64,000 nucleotides of DNA from NCBI RefSeq assembly GCF_036711975.1, contig NC_091972.1, positions 8,251,001 to 8,315,000 of the forward strand, in the 5' to 3' direction. The notes under the pieces were generated by a model. The model worked only from the letters and a program-made list of their open reading frames with translations, had not been told where the DNA came from and did no database searches. Source of the stretch: Onthophagus taurus. Taxonomy: Eukaryota > Arthropoda > Insecta > Coleoptera > Scarabaeidae. The translations under genes and the position numbers were made by a program. Positions 49,671-60,540 of this stretch are shown here, piece by piece. Position 1 is the first letter of the stretch; every line of letters begins with the position of its first letter.

Positions 49671-50052
49671 AAAAAAAAAAGAATTTAATAAGCGAATAAT
49701 CAGTGGTTGTTTCCATTTAAAAAAACGAAAATTCTCATGATATCTCAAAATCTAAAACCGAAAAATTTTTTTTGACTATGTCATGAAATTCTCTGTAAAA
49801 AAGTGTCCATATAATGTCTTAGTTATAATTTATAATACTCCACCTAGAATATTAACGAAGATAATTGCACTTGCTGGTTTTACGATATTTTCAATTTCGG
49901 CCTCTAGCGGAAATACAAAAGACGATAGCGGTATGAGGTTTTCGGCATTAGCAGTTTCTCGAAAAACGAGATCATGACATCTCAGCTACTTTTCTTCTAA
50001 CTCTTATAGTTTTCGAGTTAGCCTATTCAGACATCGAATTTGAACCACCCTG
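49671..50052. mobile_element. MITE related to the element at 39231-41390
   Basis: The right part, AGCAGTTTCTCGAAAAACGA then GATCATGACAT, followed by AACCACCCTG and TA, matches the right arm of the element at 39231-41390. Its left end is unclear and may abut the P-like element. Confidence 0.5.
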
Positions 50053-50350
50053 TACATTCATACAACACAAGACGCACAGATGAATTTATTCTTTCCTTTG
50101 ATAGGATAGGTAAATAGCAAAATAACCCGAATTACGCAGCAGTGAAATTGTTCAATCTATTGCCAAGTAATATCAAATCATTGAGTAATAAAAAATTTAA
50201 AACCGAAATAAAAAAAGAATTCTAAGATGGTGAATCTTATAGTGTACTAGATTATACTAAATATCTTACAAATATGTATGTAAATAATCGTTGATGTATT
50301 TTGGTATTGTCTTTTTTACTGAAATTTTGCTTTTTGTTTTGAAATAAATG

Positions 50351-53288
50351 ATTGATTCTATAAAGTTGATGACATTTTCAAAGATTATTACAAAAACATT
50401 AAATTAAAGCAAAATTTTCTCTCTCCAATGAAATCTTAATATCAATGATTGACACTCACCTAGATTACCAATTTAAGTCAGCCAATTTCTCTCATTAATC
50501 CACCTTCTTTCTCTATTATGGAAGACTCTCCAGATAATCACTACTTCACGACAGCTGTTTCACTTTATGAAGGTGAACGCGTTTTTTACAGCTATCTTGT
50601 ACAAGCATTTTCCATGATCTCTTCTTTGAGTCGTAAAATTAAATTAGGAACCTTGTTATGGCCTTACTATGGGACGCACTTGTTTTCGTAGCTTATGGCT
50701 TTTAAGTATCGTTATTGAAGTCGTTTTTGGCATTTGAACGAAGTTCCACGATATAAAGGTTTTGTTACCACAGAGATCAGATTGAATTTGAAAATGAATG
50801 TATTCTGAACTGCCTTGGACTAATTTGGTCTTAAAGTTGTGACGATATTTTGGGTTTCTTTGCATCAAGGACAGAGTTTTGGTCAGTTGGATTGTAAAGT
50901 ATTATGATAATATTTACGAATAGATTACAAATGTAAAACTGTAAATATTATTTTAACAACTACATACAATATTTCTATATCAATTGAAGAGAAGCTAACA
51001 AAAAAAGGTAGTATCCAACAAATGTGTTTGCATTTCATTTACGGACGGTAAAACACAAGCACGTCGTTGGCCGCTCAACTACACCAAAAAAAATTGGTAA
51101 AAAAGTGAAAAGAAAAACACAACTGGTCGATCGGTTTTCTATCTTTCCATGCTGCGCGCCACCAGTTTCCAATTTGCCTAAAAGCTTCTGCAAGTGGTGA
51201 CAGGGCGCATCTAAAACGACCCGGCTTAATTTATTTCCCCATCCGTACTGAAAATAGAAAAAGGTTTGCGAGTCGATTTTCTAAAAAACACGTACAACAC
51301 ACTTTGAAATCGTATCAAAATCTCTCTTCATCGCGGTCATAGCAAAATTCACACCACGCAATCCTCATGATTTGATTTCTATCGATATGGAGGTAGTAGT
51401 AATAATAGATGTTTGAAACTCGTGTGGAGTGGATTTTCGGCTGAAACCGCGTCGATAGCAATAACTAAAAGCGAATCCGGTCGATATTGCAATGAAATGC
51501 GGTCGGATCGGGTGTTGGATAATCGGATCTAGTTAACAACAACCCCGGCGTGGTGACGTCAAGTGGAGACCCCAAAATCCGCGTTTGAAAACGATATAGG
51601 GGACTGAAAACCGTGTTTACTCGGGAAACCTCTAGTGGCTCGACGGGAATCCGTTTTCCGACGTCCTCGAGAGGGTGTTGTGCCCTCACGCGTTTTTTCC
51701 ATTCCTTTTTGGTTCTTTTTATCGCGTTCCTCTTATTTCAACCACGAAATGAGATTTATACGAGTTTTTCAACCAACAGGAAATGTGCTAACTCACTAAA
51801 ATATATTATATCGATATATTTAACAATTTAATATAGATAATGAAAAAAGAAATAACGTTAAGTTTAAACAACAAAAGTGAAAAGCTAAGAGAAATTGCAA
51901 TTTCCGCCTTAAAAGCGGTAGAAATCTGCTGTTAAAACGCCAATGTATACTTGCCAGGAAGACGTAAGCTTGGCTGCGGCAGCATATTTGCTTTGGCTCA
52001 TATATCGCTCTGTAGGTAAATAGGACGTGCCCTCGTGATCCAGACCCATTCTGTTGATACTGCAGGTTGTCTTAACACGGATGCTATGTTATCTAATCCA
52101 TCTCAGTTACCTACCTCAATTTTAACCGTTTAATATTTCGCTTGGCGAGTTTCGAAATTACTATTAGTCGAGAAACTCTTATTATTGTTCATGGTTTCAA
52201 GAGAGGAATAGAGAACTCCAATAATAATTAATCTCGATATCTAGAGGATCCACCGTGTGAGCATCAGCGATGAAGAAGGGTATTATACCCTGAGCGATCC
52301 GGGCAGGATAATTATCGGTCGTTCGTAGCTGGGGAGTTCGAAAGTGGCCCGAACAAGGGATTTAATTTTCCGGTAACGAGTTCGTCCGTGCGCAGTCAAA
52401 TCCCGATACAATTTTATTATCCCGAGTAAAGGAAGAGGCGCTTTGTAGAGCTGCGAGATTTCGATTGAAAAAATTTAACTCTAGGACATTGTCTATTGAG
52501 TGCACGGTCCATTTCCGAGGATAATTGCTCAAGGAAAAATGTAGAGTTTGTCCTGGAAAATCCAATTTTATACTGATTTAACTTTGAAAATGTTACTTTT
52601 ATGTAAAACGTTTAAAAATGTAGATTAAATCACATAAATTGCTTATATTGTTAAAGGCCATTTCTCTTTGATAAATTCAGATACCTGTGATGTTGGATAA
52701 TGAGGGATTATTCCAGGAATTAACCTCGCTGAGCCGACGTAACAACATTTTTGTTTTTTATTTGGACTAAACTTTGGCAAAAAAAGTTGTAATCGAACGC
52801 AGTTTGTAACATGAATGGTGATTTGTTGTTAATTTATTTTATTTTAAATAATTTTTATAATATAATTGCTCATGACATATATTTTGTGAAACGTCTTTGA
52901 AAACAATCCGGGTCTATGGCAATATTATCTTTTCATTAGATCGTATAGAGGGAAATATAGGGGGTTGGTGATGTTGTAACAAAGACCTGGGAAACTCCCG
53001 AAGGGATTCCGTTCGATGTGGAAGCTCAATCATTATTCCATTCGGATTCCCGACGCGTTCGAGATGATCTTTGACAAGATTAATCCCGAAGGATCCACCT
53101 ACTTTATTGGCCAATGCCAGGACTCTCTATAATCCAAAGTCCCCGTCGTAGTTAAACCACGCATGTATGTCATGTTTGATTGAAGGGGTTTTAAAACTAT
53201 TAAAAAAAGGTGAGTATTCAATTACTTACCTTTTTTTAGATACCTTAAAAGATTTTATTAAGAGTACATTTTATTTATTTTTCTTTTT
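50351..53288. other. Intergenic with GC-elevated, apparently unique patches
   Basis: Patches at about 51030-51260, 51420-51720, 51950-52130, 52240-52560 and 52900-53160 are richer in CpG than the flanks and do not look like transposons. A minus-strand frame at 50868-50656 has no match I can name. These may be conserved regulatory DNA. Confidence 0.35.
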
Positions 53289-53320
53289 TTAAATAAATTT
53301 ACATCGTTCGTTTTTAATTC

Positions 53321-53603
53321 TTATTGCAGATATTTCAAAATTTTTCCATGTTCGACACAGTCATTAAAAACACGCGGAGCAAATTCAATTCCTATTATTA
53401 AAGCTTTACAATCATCGATTTTTAACGATTGGCAGCAGGATAAATGAATTGATTTTCCGGCATCTTTCATTAAATCTCTATAATAAGAAACAAATAAATT
53501 TATTTAAAAATTAAAACTTATTTTCTTACCTTTTCAAAGCATTTGTATCTTGAGAAATTAAAATAAAAATTAGATTCAAAAATAAAGATAATTTTATCTT
53601 CAT
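53321..53603 (-). CDS. Small secreted cysteine-containing peptide, two exons
   Basis: Exon 1 is 53603-53530 and exon 2 is 53477-53321, joined in phase 2 across a 52-base intron (GTAAG donor, TTATAG acceptor), giving 76 aa. The first exon is a signal peptide (MKIKLSLFLNLIFILISQDT). The mature part begins near LKRDLMKDAGKSIHLSCCQS and continues DDCKALIIGIEF.. with a last Cys in NDCVEHGK. Four Cys (CC-C-C) could form two disulfides. LKR just after the signal could be a dibasic processing site. AATAAA lies about 45 bases past the stop. I do not recognise the family. It could be a signalling, effector or antimicrobial peptide. Confidence 0.65.
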
Positions 53604-53836
53604 AATTAACAGTTTTAAAAGAATCAAATAAAAACGTACTCTCCTACATTATCCACGAATAATTGGTCGTTTACAATGCTTGCTTATCGATTTTATGTCC
53701 GTTATGTATTGAATATATTGCGTGTAAGTGGGTGTTTTATGTACAGAACGTTCAAAAGTATTTAAAAACAAATGTTTGAATAAAATGTTTACACGTTAAA
53801 TGTTTACAAAAAAAGAATGTGCGAATAATATTAAAA

Positions 53837-54090
53837 ATGGAAGAACTCAACGTTTCAAAAAATCCCCAAGTTCTAGATGCTCAACAGCGTATCAAACAGT
53901 TACAGAAAATTTTATTTTTATGCATTGTACAATTTACTCGTAGCGAAACGTATTCCTAAAAAATTTAATAATGTCCTTCAAGCTAAAAATAAAAACTCGT
54001 GTAGCAGAGACTATATTCAGTTGTATCATATAGAAATGAGATGGCTTTCAAGTGGAAACCTGTTTATTCGAGTTTTTAAATGAAATTGTT
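53837..54090 (+). pseudogene. Possible hAT/ZBED-type transposase scrap
   Basis: Frames give a short start MEELNVSKNPQVLDAQQRIK and later YIQLYHIEMRWLSSGNLFIR, the latter like the H-x-E-x-RWLS-x-G motif of hAT/ZBED-type proteins. It is heavily broken. Confidence 0.45.
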
Positions 54091-56380
54091 AGGTGCAAAT
54101 ATTTCTTATGGAAATTAATTTTGATTTGCATGATTGATTCTGTAAGTTATTTGAAACACGGAACGAGGCTTAAAGCCAAATAATATATTTTCTTTTAGTT
54201 GCGCTATGTCTCCCATTTTCCGTCACTTGGTAGCAGTCGTTAAGGGTCTAGCTTCTTGGATTTATGGCTTTCTCAATTAGAATGGTATTCTGGATCTCAA
54301 AATTATTTATTTCACAGATTCAATCTATATTGATCTGAATTCATCTATATACCTACTCAGCAAATGCAACAACCATACAACGAATTGTTTGCAAAATTAA
54401 GTCCAATGTGAGGTTCGCAATTGTTAACGCTTGACCATGATATTGGCCTATTGACAAGAATAAGTTGCCAGACTTGTTGGATTTCAAAACTGAAAGCCAA
54501 AGTGAATTAACATCTGACCACATCTCAGTTTTATTAATCCTAAGTACATCACTCATCAAAAAAGCAATAAAACTAAATGTTACTAACAAATATACTGATT
54601 GAGAATAAAGATCATCTTGAGGTTCAGGCTCAAAATCTTATAGAACAAATTCAAGTAGCTGCATAGGAGGAAAGCCACAACATGTAGCAACAAGTATTTG
54701 AAGAGTAAAAATACTGTTCTGCAGTTTTTCTGGACATTTCACAATGTTTGGAACAAGATCAACATTTAAACCGATCTTGACTGGAGTTTTACAAGGTAGT
54801 GTCTTCGTATCTACTATATACTACAGATATTCCAATTTGAGAAGATTTGATTCAAAAGACCTGGATAGTCTGTAGATGCTTAAAAAAAAAAATCTTTAAA
54901 GCAGTCATAAGTGGCATAAGTGAAGAACTTTTGAAAGATTCAATAAAAAGTAGTTTGTGACACATTGTTAATTTTACAAAATAAAATATATTTTACAACA
55001 TCACTTTGATGGTTAATTATGGGTAATTTATAAAGAGAACATCCTATAATTGTACGAGGAGGAGTCATCCACTTAACCGGAAATGCCTTTACAGTACCCC
55101 TGGTTTCGCTGACTAAACTTTATTCGGAACCTAAGGGGCGTGTCTCTGCCTCTCGGCATTCGTACTCGAAGGGTAGTTTCTGGTCAAGTGGCGATTCAGA
55201 CCTCTGGTGGCGTATTTAAAGTGTTCCTTGTTCGAAGAGAGTGTATTATAAAAAGTGAAATAAAATAATATTAATAAAGAATACAAAAAAGAATCGAAAG
55301 TTCAAGATTATGTAATAAATTTGTCAACAAGAGGGTGTTTTGTTTTTTTTTTTTCGATGATATCAACTAAATATTAGCTTGTAAAAGTGGTGGTCGAAAT
55401 CTGGAAGATCTAGCGGTATGTAATAAGTGGTATATCGTGGAGGAGAAAATAGGTACCTTAAGTCAAACGTAATGTTGCCTTTAACTCAGTGTAACGTCGA
55501 GGATAATTGGTGTAATTAACTTCAATACCTCGTCGTACGTCAAGTTCTCTGAGGTTGAGTTTCGTTTTATTACAGCCCTTAACCATGCAATTTGATAAGA
55601 AAAAAATAACCGAACTTGTGATTTAAAACATTTTGTTTAGACGAAAAAATGAAAAAGAAGATTATTAAAAATTGAAGTTTACAAAAATGTAGAGTAAAAT
55701 GTTATAAATAAGATACAAATATAATAATACATTGTAAATATTTTGAGTAAATCAATCCATTGTATCTCATGAAAAATCTCTATAATTTTTAATGTTGATT
55801 AAACATTTACTTGATTAATTATGTATTTATATGCAGAAGTCATGTTTACTATGTGTCTAACATCACGCAATGGAGAACAGAAAAAATCTTAAAAAAGAAA
55901 AACAAATTTGATCGGTTGATTTATATATTTTTAATAACCTAACATCATCATCATCAATATTCCGATCGGAACATATACACGTCAAATACAGACTTAATTT
56001 TTACAATCGTTTTTCGCGATAATTTTCTTTTTTCAATAGTCACGTATGTACACCTGTAAAATACTAATATACAAAAAGAACTAAGAATAATCTTTTCACC
56101 GATTAGAAGACGATAGAATGTGAAAAATTAACTTAAAGATCATCCTTCGGAGTTCATTTTTTCTTATTTTTTACATTTTTGGAAGAAAAAAACACTTTCT
56201 CTCCTTTTTTTATTCTTAAGGGTTTAGGCGACACTAAAAAGTCTCTTATTTGTTACAATCGAGTTTTCTTTGTATTAAAAAGAAGAAATCGCTCACTTTG
56301 CACGTTGACTTTTCACTTGTTTTTCGATTGCGATCGTCGATTTCCTTTATTTTCTGTTTGTCTACTTCCGTTGGCGTAGA
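54091..56380. other. Intergenic, nothing certain
   Basis: Possibly more decayed hAT-like sequence to about 54980, then AT-rich DNA that includes the 3' UTR of the beat-like gene. A GC-richer patch at 55060-55240 is unidentified. Confidence 0.4.
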
Positions 56381-59300
56381 TTAACTGGTCCACTGGTGTC
56401 TTCTCTGTAGCAAGAGTAATACTGTCGCGGCTAACAGAAGATTTATTTGGATTGTTGGCAACTTTACACCTAAAACAAAATTAAATGTAAGAAAAAAAAA
56501 TATTTTAAGTAAATCTCAAAATATAAATAATTAAAATATAATAAAATATCGATATAACGCACCTCGTTAGAACGGACAAAATATTTTCATAGATAAATTC
56601 GAGGTATTCCCCGAATTGTCTGAAGACGCACGGCTAAATCCGAAACTTTGTAGTTGTAGGTATATTGTTAGTTGTAGTTTTAATTGTTATTCAGCACTAG
56701 GTTCTTCTATATTTTTATTGAATTAAAAGAAGAAGTAGTACTAAACCTAAAACTAGAAGCATTCGGGTTTAGCCGTCTTAAGAGATGTACGGCTGCATCC
56801 GAATGTCTCTAGTTCTAGATCTAGTGATAGTTCTAGTGGCAGTGTCAGCTCTAGTTTAAATGTTGACTCAGCGCTAGATTGTTGTATATTTTTATTGGAC
56901 TAAAACTAGAACTAACACTAGACCTAGAACTAGAAACTAGAACTAGAATGTTTCTAGTTCTAGGTCTAGTGTTAGTTCTAGTTTTAGTTGTTATTCAGCA
57001 CTTGATTGTTGTATGTTTTTATTGAACTAACACTAGAGCTATAACTAGAAACATTTGGGTTTAGCCGCACGTCTTTTAAGACGGCTAAACCCGAATGATT
57101 CTAGTTGTAGGTCTAGTGTTAGTTCTAATGCTAGTGTTAGTTCTAGTTTTAGTTGTTATTCAGCACTAGATTGTTGTATGTTTTTATTGAACTAACACTA
57201 GAGCTATAACTAGAAACATTTGGGTTTAGCCGCACGTCTTTTAAGACGGCTAAACCCGAATGATTCTAGTTGTAGGTCTAGTGTTAGTTCTAATGCTAGT
57301 GTTAGTTCTAGTTTTAGTTGTTATTCAGCACTAGATTGTTATATGTTTTTATTGAACTAACACTAGAGCTATAACTAGAAACATTTGGGTTTAGCCGCAC
57401 GTCTTTTAAGACGGCTAAACCCGAATGATTCTAGTTGTAGGTCTAGTGTTAGTTCTAATGCTAGTGTTAGTTCTAGTTTTAGTTGTTATTCAGCACTAGA
57501 TTGTTATATGTTTTTATTGAACTAACACTAGAGCTATAACTAGAAACATTTGGGTTTAGCCGCACGTCTTTTAAGACGGCTAAACCCGAATGATTCTAGT
57601 TGTAGGTCTAGTGTTAGTTCTAATGCTAGTGTTAGTTCTAGTTTTAGTTGTTATTCAGCACTAGATTGTTATATGTTTTTATTGAACTAACACTAGAGCT
57701 ATAACTAGAAACATTTGGGTTTAGCCGCACGTCTTTTAAGACGGCTAAACCCGAATGATTCTAGTTGTAGGTCTAGTGTTAGTTCTAATGCTAGTGTTAG
57801 TTCTAGTTTTAGTTGTTATTCAGCACTAGATTGTTATATGTTTTTATTGAACTAACACTAGAGCTATAACTAGAAACATTTGGGTTTAGCCGCACGTCTT
57901 TTAAGACGGCTAAACCCGAATGATTCTAGTTGTAGGTCTAGTGTTAGTTCTAATGCTAGTGTTAGTTCTAGTTTTAGTTGTTATTCAGCACTAGATTGTT
58001 ATATGTTTTTATTGAACTAACACTAGAGCTATAACTAGAAACATTTGGGTTTAGCCGCACGTCTTTTAAGACGGCTAAACCCGAATGATTCTAGTTATAA
58101 TTCTTGTGTTAGTTCTAATGCTAGTGTTAGTTCTATGTCTAGAGTGTTAGTTCTAATTTTAGTTGTTATTCAGCGTTAGATTGTTGTATATTTTCCATTA
58201 AACTAAAACTAAAACTAACACTAGACCTAGAACTAGAAAGTTTCGGGTTGATCCTTGCATCTTCAGACGCACGACTAACTCCCTTCCCCATATTAATCGA
58301 AATTTACTGTAATTATATTCCATTGTTTGCTTTTAAAGTTAACGTAATAGTATTAAAATTTAATTGAAGTATTTTTAATAAGTTAAAACTAATCAAGTTG
58401 AAATATATCAGATTAGAAGGTCGCTGGAGATGGATTGTTGGATGACCATCAGGACTCCGGCACCTGTCCTCGATTCCCGAGGGAACGACGTTGACGTAAT
58501 TGAATCGCGGCCGTTACAATGCGAGCCAAATTATACTCCGCCATTAATCTTGCATGGCGATGACGTCATTAGCGCAGATTTACTATTAATTCGGACGAAC
58601 GTAACTTGGTGGCGGAAAACGAAAATCTGATTACAACTAGGCGCGAGATTCGCAGTCGCGCTACAACCTGGTCTACCAACGATGACGTCAAAACACTATT
58701 TGGAGCTCTCTCTGAGTTTTCCGCTGAATTAAATTTTCCCCACGAAACCAAGGATTATCGACAGCAACATTGCAAAAAATTGCAATTAAAAGCGGATTAC
58801 CAACCGGCGCACCGGTTTAAAAGTGGTCTGTTTCAGCAAGATTCGATGAGGTCTGTTTAGAACGCTAAGCTGTTTTAATGATTTTCGTTTATAACATCAT
58901 TAATAAATGCCTTTTTTTGAGGAATCGGCCGATAAGTGGAAAAGTTAAATATTTTATTGCCAACTTGTTGAACATACACTTCAAAAATGAATAAAATTTA
59001 AATTTCGAGAGATACCTAATTTTAACACAATCATACATCAAATAATGTGAAATATATCAACCGATAAATAAGTAGCCTACAATAAAATTTCATATTAAAC
59101 TCAAAATTTAATTTTACGGTATAAATAAATTTGTGAATACGTATTAATTTCGGTATACTCGTTCCGATTTGTCAATTGAATTTTCCGGGATTTGTAATTG
59201 ACCGGATGGTTTCCAAATAGAAATTATTTAACGACTAATTAACAGACGCAAAATAAAATGAATACAAAAAGGTTACCTACATTTCTCTTTTAATAGTATT

Positions 59301-60216
59301 ACCTCAATTATAAATAATGACAGTCCATCGACAAAATATATGATATTACATCAAAGCCTATTTTTAATTAATTTTTTTTTTGCTCATTTTTATTCCCTTT
59401 GAAAAATATTTCAACCAGTTGAGACTACAGTATTAATTCGAAACAGCAAAAAATACGATTTATACGTTGGCGTTTCCAAGCGAAGAAATTAATTCTTTAA
59501 ACAGCTTTTATTGAATTTCCCGACGCGCTCTGTGTTTTTCCGAGACATCGTATGCCAGTTTTTCTTAATGGTTTAGTATCCACGATTTATTATTACATCC
59601 ACCCGCGATTCCTTGGGAAATAATACACACGCTTTTTCCTCTTCTCGCTTCTCGTCAGATTTTCACAAACACAAAAACAATTCGTTTCAGAAATTCATAA
59701 CTCTCGAAATACAGCTTATTAAAAAATAATATGAAGTAGGGAAATGCCTACTCATCTCTCACCATTTTTTATTATTCATTTTTATTCTCCGAAACAATAA
59801 AATTTATGCACAGCTTATTACTAAATTCTTTTAGGAAAAATGAAATGTAAATTAATAATTTTCATTTGATAAAATTCTTTCTATTTTTACTTTAATAAAG
59901 CAAATTTTTTCGTCTTGTCCAGTAGTAATCTTATTTAATTTAATCTAAATTCATTTTTATTTTATAAATAAAAGTAACATTTTTAAAACTTACCATTTAT
60001 GCTGTTCCCCATTAAAAGTACGGAGGCAGGTTGTGGCGTATCCGGTTTGACCTCAACTTCGATGCTGTTCGCTCTGTACAGTCGAAAGAGCGTGGCCTCG
60101 CATCTCAACCTAATGGTGCCCCAACTGCCCCCAACTCCAGTAAGCTCAAGCTTACTGGAAGCCGTCTCCAAGAGATCAGCGTCCGTCGTCACGTGAGACG
60201 AAGTCGACCCGGGCAC
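56381..60216 (-). CDS. Beaten path-family immunoglobulin protein, last two exons
   Basis: Exon 60216-59994 (acceptor CCCTTCAG at 60217) encodes the second half of an Ig domain: SSKLELTGVGGSWGTIRLRC, then EATLFRLYRANSIEVEV and LLMGNSIN. It joins in phase 1 to exon 56469-56381, which reads VKLPTIQINLLLAATVLLLL then QRRHQWTS and stop. Beat proteins are axon-guidance adhesion molecules with two Ig domains, some secreted and some GPI-anchored. The hydrophobic stretch near the C-terminus looks like a GPI-attachment signal or membrane anchor, though it ends with a basic tail. Upstream exons must lie beyond the window. The 3.5 kb intron holds a tandem array and a GC island. Confidence 0.75.
56530..58311. 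repeat. 165-bp tandem array (seven core units) within a pogo-like element
   Basis: TTAGCCGCACGTCTTTTAAG starts at 57061, 57226, 57391, 57556, 57721, 57886 and 58051, an exact 165-base period with near-identical units. Each unit has a hairpin (GGGTTTAGCC..GGCTAAACCC) and runs of CTAGTGTTAGTTCTAG-type words, which are themselves short inverted repeats. Flanks 56650-57050 and 58100-58260 are degenerate versions. The right edge, TCGAAATTTACTGTA, and the left, ATCGATATAACG, resemble pogo/Tigger termini like those at 7370. Confidence 0.85.
58420..58860. promoter_or_regulatory. GC island with CRE sites in the beat-like intron
   Basis: A stretch much richer in CpG than its flanks, with two perfect TGACGTCA palindromes (58561-58568, 58683-58690) and a half-like TTGACGTAA. 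Another perfect TGACGTCA lies at 60263-60270, just upstream of the Ig exon. These fit binding sites of CREB/ATF bZIP factors, suggesting an intronic enhancer. It is not coding in any convincing frame. Confidence 0.4.
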
Positions 60217-60413
60217 CTGAAGGGAAACACTCCGTTTAAGTAACTTGATTAATCCAGTAAAATGACGTCAAAGTTTCCACCAAATTTACCATCTACCTCC
60301 AAAATATTATTAAACCTTCACCAAATTGAAACGAAAGAAAACAACCTAACTTTTAAAATTAAAAAAGTTATTTTTTTAAAATGATTGTAAAAAATGTTAT
60401 TTGTCTTAGGCCC

Positions 60414-60540
60414 AGTTTTACCACCTCCTGATAAATTTATCCGATAGATAAATCCAGTTCTTAGCCAATGAGAGCGCTTAAAACCGCCGTAACCATGGCA
60501 ACTATCCTCTAGATGGTTTATCAGGAGGATGGTCTTAGTG
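60414..60540. repeat. Short MITE-like hairpin
   Basis: CCACCTCCTGATAAATTTAT at the left and GGTTTATCAGGAGGATGG at the right are inverted copies about 120 bases apart. Non-coding. Confidence 0.55.

Larger units (their letters stand above)
44960..50350 (+). mobile_element. Non-LTR retrotransposon split by three later insertions
   Basis: Four plus-strand pieces are in LINE order. 44975-45310 is the pre-RT linker (RDKAYLKFKNTKNPHHFDYY). 47120-47600 has FFVIPDQWKIVLIMPIPKK, RPTSILPILSKILEKLI and LLDFSKAFDTLHHETLF. 47770-48030 has HRRLRAHLCEALMLSVFNFG and IRRIQRVQNACLRFVFEIRR. 50060-50280 has YAAVKLFNLLPSNIKSLSNK, the usual LINE C-terminus, then a 3' end with AAATGATTGATTCTATA. The gaps are the elements at 45455-47112, 48044-49670 and 49671-50052. 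Confidence 0.8.

Noticed and set aside
57061-58130. Regular spacing suggesting a CRISPR array
   Set aside because: Units are 165 bases with no variable spacers and the genome is eukaryotic; it is a tandem satellite-like repeat.
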